From Marinospirillum sp. (GTDB taxonomy: Bacteria; Pseudomonadota; Gammaproteobacteria; Pseudomonadales; Halomonadaceae): 18,558 bases of DNA. Location: NCBI GenBank assembly GCA_007116865.1, contig SKHR01000125.1, positions 1 through 18,558 on the forward strand. The letters run 5' to 3'. Made by a program: the position numbers and the translations under genes. Shown here one piece after another: positions 1 to 7,407 of the stretch. The stretch's first letter is position 1. Each line of letters opens with the position of its first letter. The notes beneath the pieces are model-generated. The model saw nothing but the letters and a program-made list of their open reading frames with translations. It was not told the origin of the DNA and ran no database searches.

Positions 1-1
1 C

Positions 2-24
2 AAAAAAGGGGCTTTCGCCCCTTT
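2..24 (-). terminator. Rho-independent terminator of the phasin gene
   Basis: An 8-bp perfect stem (positions 5-12 with 17-24, AAAGGGGC/GCCCCTTT) with a 4-nt loop is followed, read on the minus strand, by a run of six T (positions 2-7 on plus are A). It lies about 30 bases past the phasin stop codon, as expected for the end of that transcript. Confidence 0.85.
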
Positions 25-56
25 GATTCAGCGTGTTACCACCATGTAATCACGAA

Positions 57-485
57 TTACTTCGCTGCACCAGTGGTTTTTGCAGCGGGTGCTTTGGCCG
101 CTGGCTTGGCTTCTGCCGCTGCTTTATTGAATGCTTGGCTGCGTGATTCTTCCAGTACCTTTTCAACTTCAGCTTTAAATTCCATGCTCATATCAGCCAT
201 GGTTTTAGCGTCTTCCAGTACCTTCTTGCTCAGAGTGCTCAGCATTTCTGCTTGCGCTGCACTATAGTCACGAACGCTGTCCGCATCTTTGACTTCAGTG
301 GCCTGCTTCATTTGCGACAGCCCCATGTGGCTGTAGGCTTTCAAAGCTTCCAGCTGGAAGTCAGTCATTTTCTCCATGTTCTCAACCAAAAGCGCATTGA
401 TTTTACGCAGCGGGTTGTACATGTTTTTGGTTTGCTCGGCAAAAGCGTTCATCATTTTGTCCTGCATGGCTTTATCTTGAATCAT
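57..485 (-). CDS. Phasin family protein (PHA granule-associated)
   Basis: Predicted phasin of 142 aa, a small amphipathic helical protein that coats polyhydroxyalkanoate granules in the cytoplasm and limits their coalescence. The sequence is almost entirely helix-forming, with no membrane segment or signal peptide. A region near residues 20-60 (containing NALLVENMEKMTDFQLEAL) has the hydrophobic spacing typical of the phasin_2 family. The C-terminal 20 or so residues form an Ala/Lys/Pro-rich tail seen in many phasins. The ATG at 485 is preceded by a good Shine-Dalgarno (AAGGAG, plus positions 494-499) at 8-nt spacing. The gene lies downstream of the DUF6489-type gene on the same strand, with a 140-bp gap that could hold its own promoter, and is closed by a strong terminator. 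No PHA synthase gene is in the window. The family call rests on motif and composition recognition. Confidence 0.85.
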   Translation of the reverse strand: MIQDKAMQDKMMNAFAEQTKNMYNPLRKINALLVENMEKMTDFQLEALKAYSHMGLSQMKQATEVKDADSVRDYSAAQAEMLSTLSKKVLEDAKTMADMSMEFKAEVEKVLEESRSQAFNKAAAEAKPAAKAPAAKTTGAAK

Positions 486-582
486 CGTTGTTACTCCTTA
501 AGGTTTGGTTAGTCGCCACTGGGCGATATTATTCAGACACTCTCATTAATTAGCCACCCGCTTATTCAAGCTTAATCGGTGA

Positions 583-599
583 TCACGACAAACTCGTGA
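583..599. repeat. Short inverted repeat between the DUF6489-type gene and the phasin gene
   Basis: TCACGA-caaac-TCGTGA forms a 6-bp stem with a 5-nt loop, just past the stop of the small upstream gene on the minus strand. No T-run follows on either strand, so it is a weak terminator candidate at best and could instead be an operator or chance. The rest of the 486-625 gap holds only AT-rich sequence and the phasin ribosome binding site. Confidence 0.3.
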
Positions 600-625
600 C
601 AGCCGGGCAGGTCGCCTTGAGCTTA

Positions 626-877
626 TTATTTTTCTTCCTTACTCTGGCCATAGCCAGCCATGAGATCCATCATCATTTTTTGGTAACTGTTGACCGAGCT
701 AAAGCTTTGGGAAATAAATGGCTGCAACAACGAAAGCGGATCATAACCCTCCACGCCTGCCTCCATCTGCTCCTGGATCCTCCGCATCAGCTCATCTTGC
801 AAAGGCTGCACATCTGGCAGTCCCATTGCCTTGCGAAATTCTTCGGGCGTCATCTCTAAGTCAATATTAACTTTCAC
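626..877 (-). CDS. DUF6489 family protein
   Basis: Small cytoplasmic protein of 83 aa with no signal peptide or membrane segment. The N-terminal pattern (basic/hydrophobic strand, then TPEE, then GLPDVQPLQDELM) matches my memory of the uncharacterised DUF6489 family of alpha- and gammaproteobacteria. Residues 12-40 look helical, and the C-terminus is Met-rich (YQKMMMDLMAGYG) and probably amphipathic, reminiscent of a lipid- or granule-surface helix. The start is GTG at 877, preceded by a G-rich Shine-Dalgarno (AGGGGG) at about 6 nt. It lies directly upstream of the phasin on the same strand, so a link to PHA granules is plausible, but this is inference from position and composition. No biochemical function is claimed. 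Confidence 0.7.
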   Translation of the reverse strand: MKVNIDLEMTPEEFRKAMGLPDVQPLQDELMRRIQEQMEAGVEGYDPLSLLQPFISQSFSSVNSYQKMMMDLMAGYGQSKEEK

Positions 878-964
878 ACCAGACCCCCTAGCTCATCAAC
901 TGTAAACGCTTAGGACTATATTTAAGCACCGAGCCCCTCATAACGCAACTGCGAAATAAAGTAA

Positions 965-978
965 ATGCTAAAAAGCAT
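965..978 (-). terminator. Weak hairpin downstream of aroC
   Basis: ATGCT-aaaa-AGCAT forms a 5-bp stem with a 4-nt loop about 40 bases past the aroC stop. Read on the minus strand it is followed by a T-rich but interrupted tract. It may be a weak terminator for prmB-aroC; partial read-through into the DUF6489-type gene is possible. The remainder of 878-1017 is AT-rich with no clear promoter. Confidence 0.35.
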
Positions 979-1017
979 AGAAACCACTGATTACAAACAC
1001 TATCACAGCAAAAAGAC

Positions 1018-2103
1018 CTAGCGAAGCACAGGAGTACCCACATGAACACCGGAATTTTGACCTTGGTGACGGCACCAGTGGTCCATCAGTACCAGGGCCA
1101 ACATGGCTTCAGCAATGGGTGTTGCACGTATCCCCACACAGGGATCATGTCGACCCTCGGTGATCACTTCACAGGCCTGACCCAGTTGGTCAATACTCCG
1201 CCCCGGCAAACGCAGGCTGGAAGTTGGTTTCAGTGCGATGCTCACTCGCAAAGCCTGGCCGCTGGAAATGCCACCCAAAACCCCGCCAGCATGGTTGCTT
1301 AAAAACCCCTCCGGGGTCATTTCATCGCGGTGCTCGGTGCCTTTTTGTTCCACACAGGCAAAACCATCACCGATTTCTACTCCTTTGACCGCATTGATCG
1401 ACATCATGGCATGAGCAATGTCAGCATCCAGTCGATCAAAAATCGGTTCACCCAAGCCGGGGGGCACGCCTTCGGCCACCACCTCAATCCGCGCACCGAT
1501 GGAGTCACCAGATTTTCTCAGGGCATCCATATAGCTTTCCATCGCGGCCACCTTGTCTGGGTCCGGGCAAAAAAACGGATTGTCATTGATGCTTTCCCAG
1601 TCAATTTTTTCGATCCGAATCGGACCTAATTGAGACAGGTAACCACGGATCTCTATCCCCTGAGCCGCCAGGAATTTTTTCGCAATACCTCCGGCCGCCA
1701 CCCGCATGGCCGTTTCTCGGGCCGAGCTGCGGCCACCACCACGGTAATCTCTAACCCCGTATTTATGATGGTAGGTGTAGTCCGCATGAGCGGGACGGAA
1801 CTGATCCTTGATTTTTCCATAGTCCTTGGAGCGCTGATCGGTATTTTCAATCAACAAGCCGATAGGCGTGCCAGTCGTGACCCCTTCAAACACCCCGGAA
1901 AGAATGCGCACCTGATCCGGCTCACGGCGCTGAGTGGTATGACGACTGGTGCCCGGTTTGCGCCGATCAAGGTCATTTTGCAAATCGGCTTCACACAAAG
2001 GCAGGCCCGGAGGGCAGCCGTCAACAATGGCACCCAGGGCCGGCCCATGACTCTCACCAAAGGTGGTCAGGGTAAAAAGTTTTCCAAGCGTGTTACCTGA
2101 CAT
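1018..2103 (-). CDS. aroC: Chorismate synthase
   Basis: Converts 5-enolpyruvylshikimate-3-phosphate to chorismate, the last common step of aromatic amino acid, folate and quinone synthesis, using reduced FMN. The 361-aa length is normal for the family. Visible signatures include the N-terminal TTFGESHGPALGAIVDGCPPG region, the central DYRGGGRSSARETAMRVAAG segment, and the C-terminal GRHDPCVGIRATPIAEAM block carrying an invariant histidine-aspartate. The ATG at 2103 has a Shine-Dalgarno (AGGA) that overlaps the TAG stop of prmB, so the two genes are probably translationally coupled; the intergenic gap is 8 bp. The prmB-aroC pair is a common gammaproteobacterial arrangement. Confidence 0.97.
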   Translation of the reverse strand: MSGNTLGKLFTLTTFGESHGPALGAIVDGCPPGLPLCEADLQNDLDRRKPGTSRHTTQRREPDQVRILSGVFEGVTTGTPIGLLIENTDQRSKDYGKIKDQFRPAHADYTYHHKYGVRDYRGGGRSSARETAMRVAAGGIAKKFLAAQGIEIRGYLSQLGPIRIEKIDWESINDNPFFCPDPDKVAAMESYMDALRKSGDSIGARIEVVAEGVPPGLGEPIFDRLDADIAHAMMSINAVKGVEIGDGFACVEQKGTEHRDEMTPEGFLSNHAGGVLGGISSGQALRVSIALKPTSSLRLPGRSIDQLGQACEVITEGRHDPCVGIRATPIAEAMLALVLMDHWCRHQGQNSGVHVGTPVLR

Positions 2104-2111
2104 ATTTATTC

Positions 2112-3059
2112 CTATCGATCACTGGTCGCCAGCACAGCTTCAAAGTCTGCCTGATGGGCAGCCAGCTGGTCAGCGGTTAAAACAAAAACGCCCCGAGCCT
2201 GGGATTCAAACTCCACCCATAAAAACGGTACCTGTGGCAGTAAAGCCTCTAAGGCCTCATCGCTATTGCCGACCTCGACCACCAGCAAGCCTTGAGGGGT
2301 CAGATGGTGCCTGGCCTGCGCTAAGATCACGCGAACCAGAGACAGACCATCCTCACCCGCAGCAAGTGCCAACTCCGGTTCTTGACGATACTCTTCAGGC
2401 ATGGTCGCCAGGTCTCGTGCATCCACATAAGGCGGATTGCTGACGATCAAGTCAAAGGTTTCACCGTCCAGCCCACGGAACAAGTCGCCACAATGTGTTT
2501 TCACACGGCTGAGCAGATGGTGACGAGCAATATTTTCTTCGGCCACATCCAGCGCATCCTGAGAGATGTCCGCCAGGACAACCTCAGCCACAGGAAAAGC
2601 ATAGGCACAGGCGATGCCAATACAGCCACTGCCGGTACACAAATCCAAAATGCGCTTGGGCGGTTCCAGCGCATCAACCCAGGGAGAAAACCCCTGTTCG
2701 ATCAGCTCAGCAATCGGAGAACGCGGGATCAACACGCGGGGATCCACCTTGAAAGCCAGTCCAGCGAACCAGCTTTCTCCTAGGAGATAAGGTAAAGGGG
2801 TGTGCTGCTCACAACGCTGCTGGATCAAGTGCAGAAGCTTTTCGCGCTCCAGTTGGGTCAGGCGAGCATCCAGCAGGCGTTCATCGGTATCCCAGGGCAG
2901 GTGCAGGCTGCCCAGCACCAGGTGCAGGGCTTCATCCCACGCATTGTCGGTTCCATGCCCATAATAGAGGTTATGCCGATTGAACTGAGTCAAAGCCCAG
3001 CGAATAAAGTCACGCAGGGTTTGTAATTCTTGTACCAGGGAGGTCGTTGACTGTGTCAT
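2112..3059 (-). CDS. prmB: 50S ribosomal protein L3 N5-glutamine methyltransferase
   Basis: SAM-dependent methyltransferase that methylates a glutamine of ribosomal protein L3 during ribosome assembly. It has the two-domain PrmB/HemK layout: an N-terminal helical part with the PrmB-typical YYGHGTDNAWDEA, then a Rossmann methyltransferase domain with motif I (ILDLCTGSGCIGIA), an acidic motif II near VVLADIS, and the catalytic NPPY motif that binds the glutamine amide. The YGHGTDN segment separates it from the release-factor enzyme PrmC. About 315 aa, family-typical. The frame also offers a GTG three bases upstream (start 3062); I prefer the ATG at 3059, which has AAGG at 8-nt spacing. First gene of the prmB-aroC unit, divergent from smrB across about 130 bp. 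Confidence 0.95.
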   Translation of the reverse strand: MTQSTTSLVQELQTLRDFIRWALTQFNRHNLYYGHGTDNAWDEALHLVLGSLHLPWDTDERLLDARLTQLEREKLLHLIQQRCEQHTPLPYLLGESWFAGLAFKVDPRVLIPRSPIAELIEQGFSPWVDALEPPKRILDLCTGSGCIGIACAYAFPVAEVVLADISQDALDVAEENIARHHLLSRVKTHCGDLFRGLDGETFDLIVSNPPYVDARDLATMPEEYRQEPELALAAGEDGLSLVRVILAQARHHLTPQGLLVVEVGNSDEALEALLPQVPFLWVEFESQARGVFVLTADQLAAHQADFEAVLATSDR

Positions 3060-3191
3060 CACTTTGGCCTTTTTCCTGTCTTTTCAGACCCATGATAAAC
3101 TCTCAGTGTACCATGATTTTATTGAGTGACTTGTCGGTTCCAACAAATCTCTGACGTGGAATTTTAGTGCAAAAACCCAAGGAGTTCTTTT

Positions 3192-3779
3192 ATGTCTGCC
3201 AGTCCACCCTCAGATGATGAGCAGAAGCTGTTTCGTGAGCTGATGCAGGATGTCCGCCCCATCAAGCAGGACAAGGCCGATCTGGGTAAAAAGCCCCCTC
3301 CCCTGACCCAGGAGATGGTAAAGCACCGCCGAGCTGTGGCTCAAACCAGCCAGTCCAACTGGTTGACTGATGGGCTGTCTGACGGCCAGGTGCAGGCGGT
3401 TGAGCCTTCACAGCCACTGAGCTTTCATGTGCCGGATCTGCCGGCCAGAGACTGGGAGGCCTTGCGCCGTGGTCGTATTGCCTGGCAGGAAGGGCTCGAC
3501 TGTCATGGCTACACGCTTGAGCAGGCCAGAGCAGCCGTGTTTAGTTTTATCCAGGAAGGTTACCAGCGCGGTCTGCGCTGTCTGCTGCTGGTGCACGGCA
3601 AGGCTTACAACCGTACGGGTGAAACACCCAGCATCAAGTCCCATGTCAATGCCTGGCTAAGACAAATCCCCCAGGTACTGGCCTTTGTGTCCGCACAGCC
3701 TGCCGATGGTGGAACCGGTGCGGTTTACCTGTTGCTGCGCAACTCGCGCAAACAGTCGCAAAAGAATCGCCCTCAATAA
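3192..3779 (+). CDS. smrB: Smr-domain endonuclease SmrB (ribosome rescue factor)
   Basis: 195 aa, close to the E. coli SmrB length. In E. coli, SmrB recognises collided ribosomes and cleaves the mRNA between them. The N-terminal third is charged and probably disordered; it includes the SmrB-typical DEQKLFRELMQDVRPIKQDK segment that in E. coli helps ribosome contact. The C-terminal Smr domain (roughly residues 95-185) shows the LDCHGYTLEQA motif (equivalent of the D-x-H catalytic motif) and the LLVHGKAYN motif. ATG at 3192 has AAGGAG at 8-nt spacing. The gene is divergent from prmB, a conserved neighbour arrangement. Its TAA stop lies inside the 3' end of the convergent ghrA, overlapping by 7 bp, and no terminator is visible. 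Confidence 0.93.
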   Translation: MSASPPSDDEQKLFRELMQDVRPIKQDKADLGKKPPPLTQEMVKHRRAVAQTSQSNWLTDGLSDGQVQAVEPSQPLSFHVPDLPARDWEALRRGRIAWQEGLDCHGYTLEQARAAVFSFIQEGYQRGLRCLLLVHGKAYNRTGETPSIKSHVNAWLRQIPQVLAFVSAQPADGGTGAVYLLLRNSRKQSQKNRPQ

Positions 3780-4696
3780 CCCTCTCGCCCGGTCACCAAG
3801 CCTGCCGGAGTCTCGCCTTGATCCAGCTGACGTAAACTTTCTGCCACCTGCTCAGCCGCCGGATAAGGCAGGGTTTCTGCGGCCACATGCGGAGTCACCA
3901 CCACTTTTGGGTGAGCCCAAAAAGGGTGTTCTGAAGGCAGAGGCTCAGGATAAAAAACATCCAAAACGGCTAAGCGCAGATGCCCATCATCCAGCAGGCG
4001 GATCAAATCCTCATCCACTACCTGCACCCCTCTGGCCACATTGACCAACACGGCTCCCTGCGGCAAGCGACTCAGGCGCTCATAACTCAACAGTCCTTGT
4101 GTTTGTGGTGTATTGGGTAACAGGCTGATCAAAACATCACTGTGACGAATCACTTGCTCCAAGCCCGCCTCACCGGTCAATACGTCAACTCCCGGCAAAT
4201 CAATTGCGCTTCGCTTCCAGCCCTGAACCGGGTAGCCCAGCTCGGCAAGCTGCTGTGCGACCGATTGTCCTAACGCACCCAGTCCTAACACCCCCAGGCG
4301 CATCTCTGCCCTTGATCTGGCCATACTAACCTGCCAGGTTTGCTGCTGTTGCAGCTGGGCATAGGTGTCAAAATCCCGCTGCACGGTGAGCACACTCCAC
4401 AAGATATACTCCACCATCTGCTGCGCCATACCGGCATCCAGCAAGCGGACCAGCGGAATGTTGTCCGCTAGGTCAGGGCGACGAACAAAGGCATCTACGC
4501 CTGCCCCCAAGGCAAACACACCTTTGAGCTGCTGGAAGGGTGCAAACAAACCTGGCGGTGGATTCCACGCAGCCACCCAGCGTACCTGCTCAGGGTCGTA
4601 AGCGTCATTCTGGGTGACAACAGACAGACTCGGGCACCATTTCTGCAATGCCTCCAGCCAGGTGTTTTGGTTTTGCTCCACGTATAAAAATAGCAT
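3773..4696 (-). CDS. ghrA: Glyoxylate/hydroxypyruvate reductase A (D-2-hydroxyacid dehydrogenase)
   Basis: NAD(P)H-dependent reductase of glyoxylate and hydroxypyruvate, cytoplasmic. 307 aa, close to E. coli GhrA. Features in order: the substrate-binding FALGAGVDAF segment, the LLDAGMAQQMVEYILW helix, the nucleotide-binding Rossmann loop (GVLGLGALGQSVA), then the catalytic triad typical of 2-hydroxyacid dehydrogenases: Arg in LVNVARG, Glu in DVFYPEPLP, and His in VTPHVAAET. The short N-terminal domain without the longer lead seen in SerA or PdxB supports the GhrA subgroup. ATG at 4696 with AAAGGG upstream. It converges on smrB with a 7-bp tail-to-tail overlap and is divergent from the first HDOD gene. 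Exact substrate preference is inferred from family. Confidence 0.9.
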   Translation of the reverse strand: MLFLYVEQNQNTWLEALQKWCPSLSVVTQNDAYDPEQVRWVAAWNPPPGLFAPFQQLKGVFALGAGVDAFVRRPDLADNIPLVRLLDAGMAQQMVEYILWSVLTVQRDFDTYAQLQQQQTWQVSMARSRAEMRLGVLGLGALGQSVAQQLAELGYPVQGWKRSAIDLPGVDVLTGEAGLEQVIRHSDVLISLLPNTPQTQGLLSYERLSRLPQGAVLVNVARGVQVVDEDLIRLLDDGHLRLAVLDVFYPEPLPSEHPFWAHPKVVVTPHVAAETLPYPAAEQVAESLRQLDQGETPAGLVTGREGY

Positions 4697-4819
4697 TAAA
4701 AAAACCCTTTATTAATCTTCGTTCTATCAGCCTAGCAGATAGATTAAGATTAGAAAAAGAAGGCCAAACATGGTAAGTTGTGAACTGTCTTTTTGTCGTA
4801 TTAGCAAGGGGTCTGCAAC

Positions 4820-6049
4820 TTGGTCACGCCAACGGAACTGCGTCAATTTGAACGTCTCGCTGAATTCACAGACGAACAGCTCATTCTGCTGTTGCCCTTG
4901 ATCCGCACCCACCGTCATCTGAATCCGGGCGAACTGGTCATTCCTCTGGGCTACGATGAAGCCTGTGAGTTTTTTCTGCTACAAGGCGACCTGCAACTGA
5001 TCGCAGAGGATGGCAAAAAAAAGGTCGTGATGGGGGGAAGCCCAGAAGCCCGTCACAGCATTGCGCGCTTGCGCCCCAGCATGTTTGAAGTCCGCACGCT
5101 AAGTGCCTGCGTAATGCTGGCTCTGCCCTCCAGCGAGCTGATGAAACTGGCACAACCCAAAAAGCGCCATCCCGTACCAGAGCTTAGCCTGTCACTGGAG
5201 GCCAAAAAATACTACAAAACCCTGGCACAGCAACTGGAAAATCAGACTTTTCAACTTAAAAGTCTGCCAAGGGTTGCTCTCAAGCTGCAGCCGGCCTTAG
5301 AGCAACCGATTCATGACCCTGTAGCACTTGATGCGCTGGTTCGGCGCGACCCAAACATTGCAGCCAAGCTCATGGGCACAGCTAATCGTGATCGCCGGGA
5401 TGCGATGTCTCCCTGCCAAACCACGCTGGAAGCAATCAAAACCCTGGGGCTGGAGACGGCCACCACCCTGGCTCGTCACTTTGCCCAAAAACAGGTTTTT
5501 GTTGCCCGCCACCCCTGGGTCAAACTGCGCAGTATTGAGTCCTGGCTTCAAGCTCAAAAAGTCGCTCAGATTGCGCAAATGCTGGCCTCGCGTCACCCAC
5601 ATCTTTCACGCGCTTTGGTTTATCAACTGGGACAGCTACATAACCTGGGTGAAATGGCGGTACTGCAATTGATGGACAAGGAAGTGAACCTGCCAATGGC
5701 TCGCTTAGAAAAACTTCTCCATGAAGTCACACCCGCAGCAAGTGCTTTATTGCTCAGTCACCTGCACTTCGATGCTCATAGCATTGAGGTGCTTGCCGGT
5801 TTGCACAACTGGCAAGAAACCTCCAGTGACCCACTGATCACTCTAACCGAGCTGGTACGTGTCGCACGGCTGCATCACCTGATGGGTAGTGATCAACGCC
5901 ATCTGGCTCCCAGACCTGACTCGGTCCCAGCCTTTGCCAAGCTCACCCAACTGGGTCTAACACCTGAATTCAGCCTGGCTGTGATCAATGAAAGCAATCA
6001 TAAAATAGCCCGTCTGCAACAAGCCTTGGGCATTTCACTGGAAGCCTGA
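4820..6049 (+). CDS. HDOD domain protein with cNMP-binding-like N-terminal domain (copy 1)
   Basis: 409-aa cytoplasmic signalling-type protein. Residues about 1-115 look like the beta-barrel of a cyclic-nucleotide-binding domain (PGELVIPLGYDEACEFFLLQG, then LQLIAEDG), but the phosphate-binding cassette (usually GE[LI]A...R[TS]) is replaced by a GSPEARHSIARLRP-type segment, so cNMP binding is doubtful. Residues about 140-400 form an HDOD domain (LPRVALKLQ; DPNIAAKLM; HNLGE at 274-278), a catalytically inert HD relative. The start is TTG at 4820, preceded by AAGGGG at about 8 nt; it also gives an N-terminus that lines up within one residue with copy 2. Compared with copy 2, the segment after DPNIAAKL departs more from the HDOD consensus (ANRDRRD instead of ANSALYRRG). 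Tandem with copy 2, 93 bp apart. Function unknown; HDOD proteins often act in motility, chemotaxis or second-messenger signalling. Confidence 0.85.
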   Translation: MVTPTELRQFERLAEFTDEQLILLLPLIRTHRHLNPGELVIPLGYDEACEFFLLQGDLQLIAEDGKKKVVMGGSPEARHSIARLRPSMFEVRTLSACVMLALPSSELMKLAQPKKRHPVPELSLSLEAKKYYKTLAQQLENQTFQLKSLPRVALKLQPALEQPIHDPVALDALVRRDPNIAAKLMGTANRDRRDAMSPCQTTLEAIKTLGLETATTLARHFAQKQVFVARHPWVKLRSIESWLQAQKVAQIAQMLASRHPHLSRALVYQLGQLHNLGEMAVLQLMDKEVNLPMARLEKLLHEVTPAASALLLSHLHFDAHSIEVLAGLHNWQETSSDPLITLTELVRVARLHHLMGSDQRHLAPRPDSVPAFAKLTQLGLTPEFSLAVINESNHKIARLQQALGISLEA

Positions 6050-6082
6050 CTGCACCTGCCTGTATCCACGTCACATCTGTGC

Positions 6083-6131
6083 TATATTGCTGAATAATCC
6101 AACCCTTAATGACTCAAGTGACCCGTCACTT
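6083..6131 (+). promoter_or_regulatory. Possible promoter and 16-bp palindrome before HDOD copy 2
   Basis: The 93-bp gap between the HDOD genes contains a -10-like TATATT (6083-6088) with only a poor -35. It also holds a near-perfect palindrome AAGTGAC-cc-GTCACTT (6116-6131) placed just upstream of the Shine-Dalgarno (AAGG) and the ATG at 6143. The palindrome could be an operator or an mRNA hairpin near the ribosome binding site. No terminator follows copy 1, so the two genes may still share a transcript. Confidence 0.3.
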
Positions 6132-6142
6132 TAAGGTTAAGC

Positions 6143-7360
6143 ATGCATATCGAAGAACTCAGCCAATTCGAACAGTTTTCTCAACTGAGTGAAGAAGACC
6201 GGATTCTGCTTCAGTCCAGTTTGCGCATTCAGGAGTGCATGAAGAATGATGAGCTGATCATCCCTCTTGGCTACCGCGAAGACCTTGAGTTTTTCTTGCT
6301 TGAAGGTGGCGTCAAGCTGATCAGTGAAGATGGGCGCGAACAAACCATCTCTGCCGGTGCGCCAGAAGCTCGCTTTTGTCTGGCTCGACTCAGGCCCAGC
6401 CTTTATGAAGTCCGCAGCAAGGGTTATGCCCGCCTGCTGCTGGTGCCAGGCAGTGTGCTCAGCGAAAAAGTCAAAATTGCAACAGCCTCGCAAAAAAACA
6501 TGGATGCCCTGTCTCCCATGGCAGAAAAGCTCTATCAGCGCCTGTCAATTGCATTGGATGCTCAAACCTTCAAACTACCCAGCATCCCGGATGTTGCCTT
6601 AAAGGTTCGTGAAATTCTCGAGCGGGAAGAGCCAGAAATGGAGGATTTGGAAGCCGCCATCAACCGCGATCCTTCCATTGCGGCCAAACTGGTTGCAGCG
6701 GCCAACAGTGCCCTGTATCGCCGCGGCCAGGCTTGCAGTACCACTCGTGACGCCTTGCGCCGTCTGGGGCTGGATACCACTTCTCAGTTGGTCATGCTGT
6801 TTTCTCTCAGCCAACTATTTAATGCCGAACACGGCTGGGTGAAACAGCGCATGACGCAGACCTGGACTCAAGGTGTTCGAGTCGCAGCGATCGCTCAACT
6901 TCTGGCGCTCAATCACAAGCACCTTTCCAGTGATGAAGCCCTGTTGCTCGGCCTGATTCACAATCTTGGTGAACTGGCGATTCTTAAATTCATTGATCAA
7001 GAAGAAGTGATTGATAGCGCGCAAATGGAAACCGTACTTGAAGAGCTCATGCCTCAAGGCGGCGCTCTGCTTCTGAGCCACTGGAATTTTGATGAATCAT
7101 TCATTCAAATTCTTGCCAACCTGAACAACTGGCAAGAAGACACCGGGGGGGATCAACCCACACTGGGCGATCTGCTGCGTGTCGCTCGGCTTCACAGCTT
7201 GATCGGCTCACCCCACCAGTACCGCTTCCCGCGCATGGATGAGGTGCCCGCTTTCCAGAAACTGATTGATCAAGGGCTGACACCAGAACTGAGCCTGCAA
7301 CTGGTTGAAGATGCCGCTGATCAGGTCAAAGAAGTTCACACCCTGTTTGGTATCGGCTGA
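6143..7360 (+). CDS. HDOD domain protein with cNMP-binding-like N-terminal domain (copy 2)
   Basis: 405-aa paralogue of the preceding gene, alignable along its whole length: both share IPLGY, EFFLL.G, EDG, PEAR..(I/L)ARLRPS..EVR, the HDOD block, HNLGE, ALLLSH..FD, NWQE and RVARLH. The N-terminal domain (about 1-115) again lacks a canonical cNMP phosphate-binding cassette. The HDOD domain (about 140-400) is closer to consensus here, with LPSIPDVALKV, RDPSIAAKLV, ANSALYRRG and HNLGE at residues 273-277. The HD catalytic metal site of phosphohydrolases is not present, as is usual for HDOD. ATG at 6143 has AAGG about 7 nt upstream. It converges on cheX. Role in signalling is inferred from family and neighbours; the ligand is unknown. 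Confidence 0.88.
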   Translation: MHIEELSQFEQFSQLSEEDRILLQSSLRIQECMKNDELIIPLGYREDLEFFLLEGGVKLISEDGREQTISAGAPEARFCLARLRPSLYEVRSKGYARLLLVPGSVLSEKVKIATASQKNMDALSPMAEKLYQRLSIALDAQTFKLPSIPDVALKVREILEREEPEMEDLEAAINRDPSIAAKLVAAANSALYRRGQACSTTRDALRRLGLDTTSQLVMLFSLSQLFNAEHGWVKQRMTQTWTQGVRVAAIAQLLALNHKHLSSDEALLLGLIHNLGELAILKFIDQEEVIDSAQMETVLEELMPQGGALLLSHWNFDESFIQILANLNNWQEDTGGDQPTLGDLLRVARLHSLIGSPHQYRFPRMDEVPAFQKLIDQGLTPELSLQLVEDAADQVKEVHTLFGIG

Positions 7361-7407
7361 AACCAGCCGCCAGGCATTGCCAAGGTGGGAAGATCACGGG
7401 GTGGGGT

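Noticed and set aside
1018..2103. Several open frames antisense to or out of frame with aroC
   Set aside because: aroC has complete family motifs across the whole span; the others show no domain and no start signal.
4712..4747. Nested inverted repeat (TTAAT, CTATC, GATAG, ATTAA) between ghrA and the first HDOD gene
   Set aside because: The arms are short, interrupted by an uneven bulge, and lie in AT-rich sequence where such matches are common; no promoter could be placed around it.
4820..7360. HD-GYP c-di-GMP phosphodiesterase for the two HDOD proteins
   Set aside because: Neither has an HD-GYP signature or the HD metal-binding residues; both carry the inert HDOD pattern with HN in place of HD.
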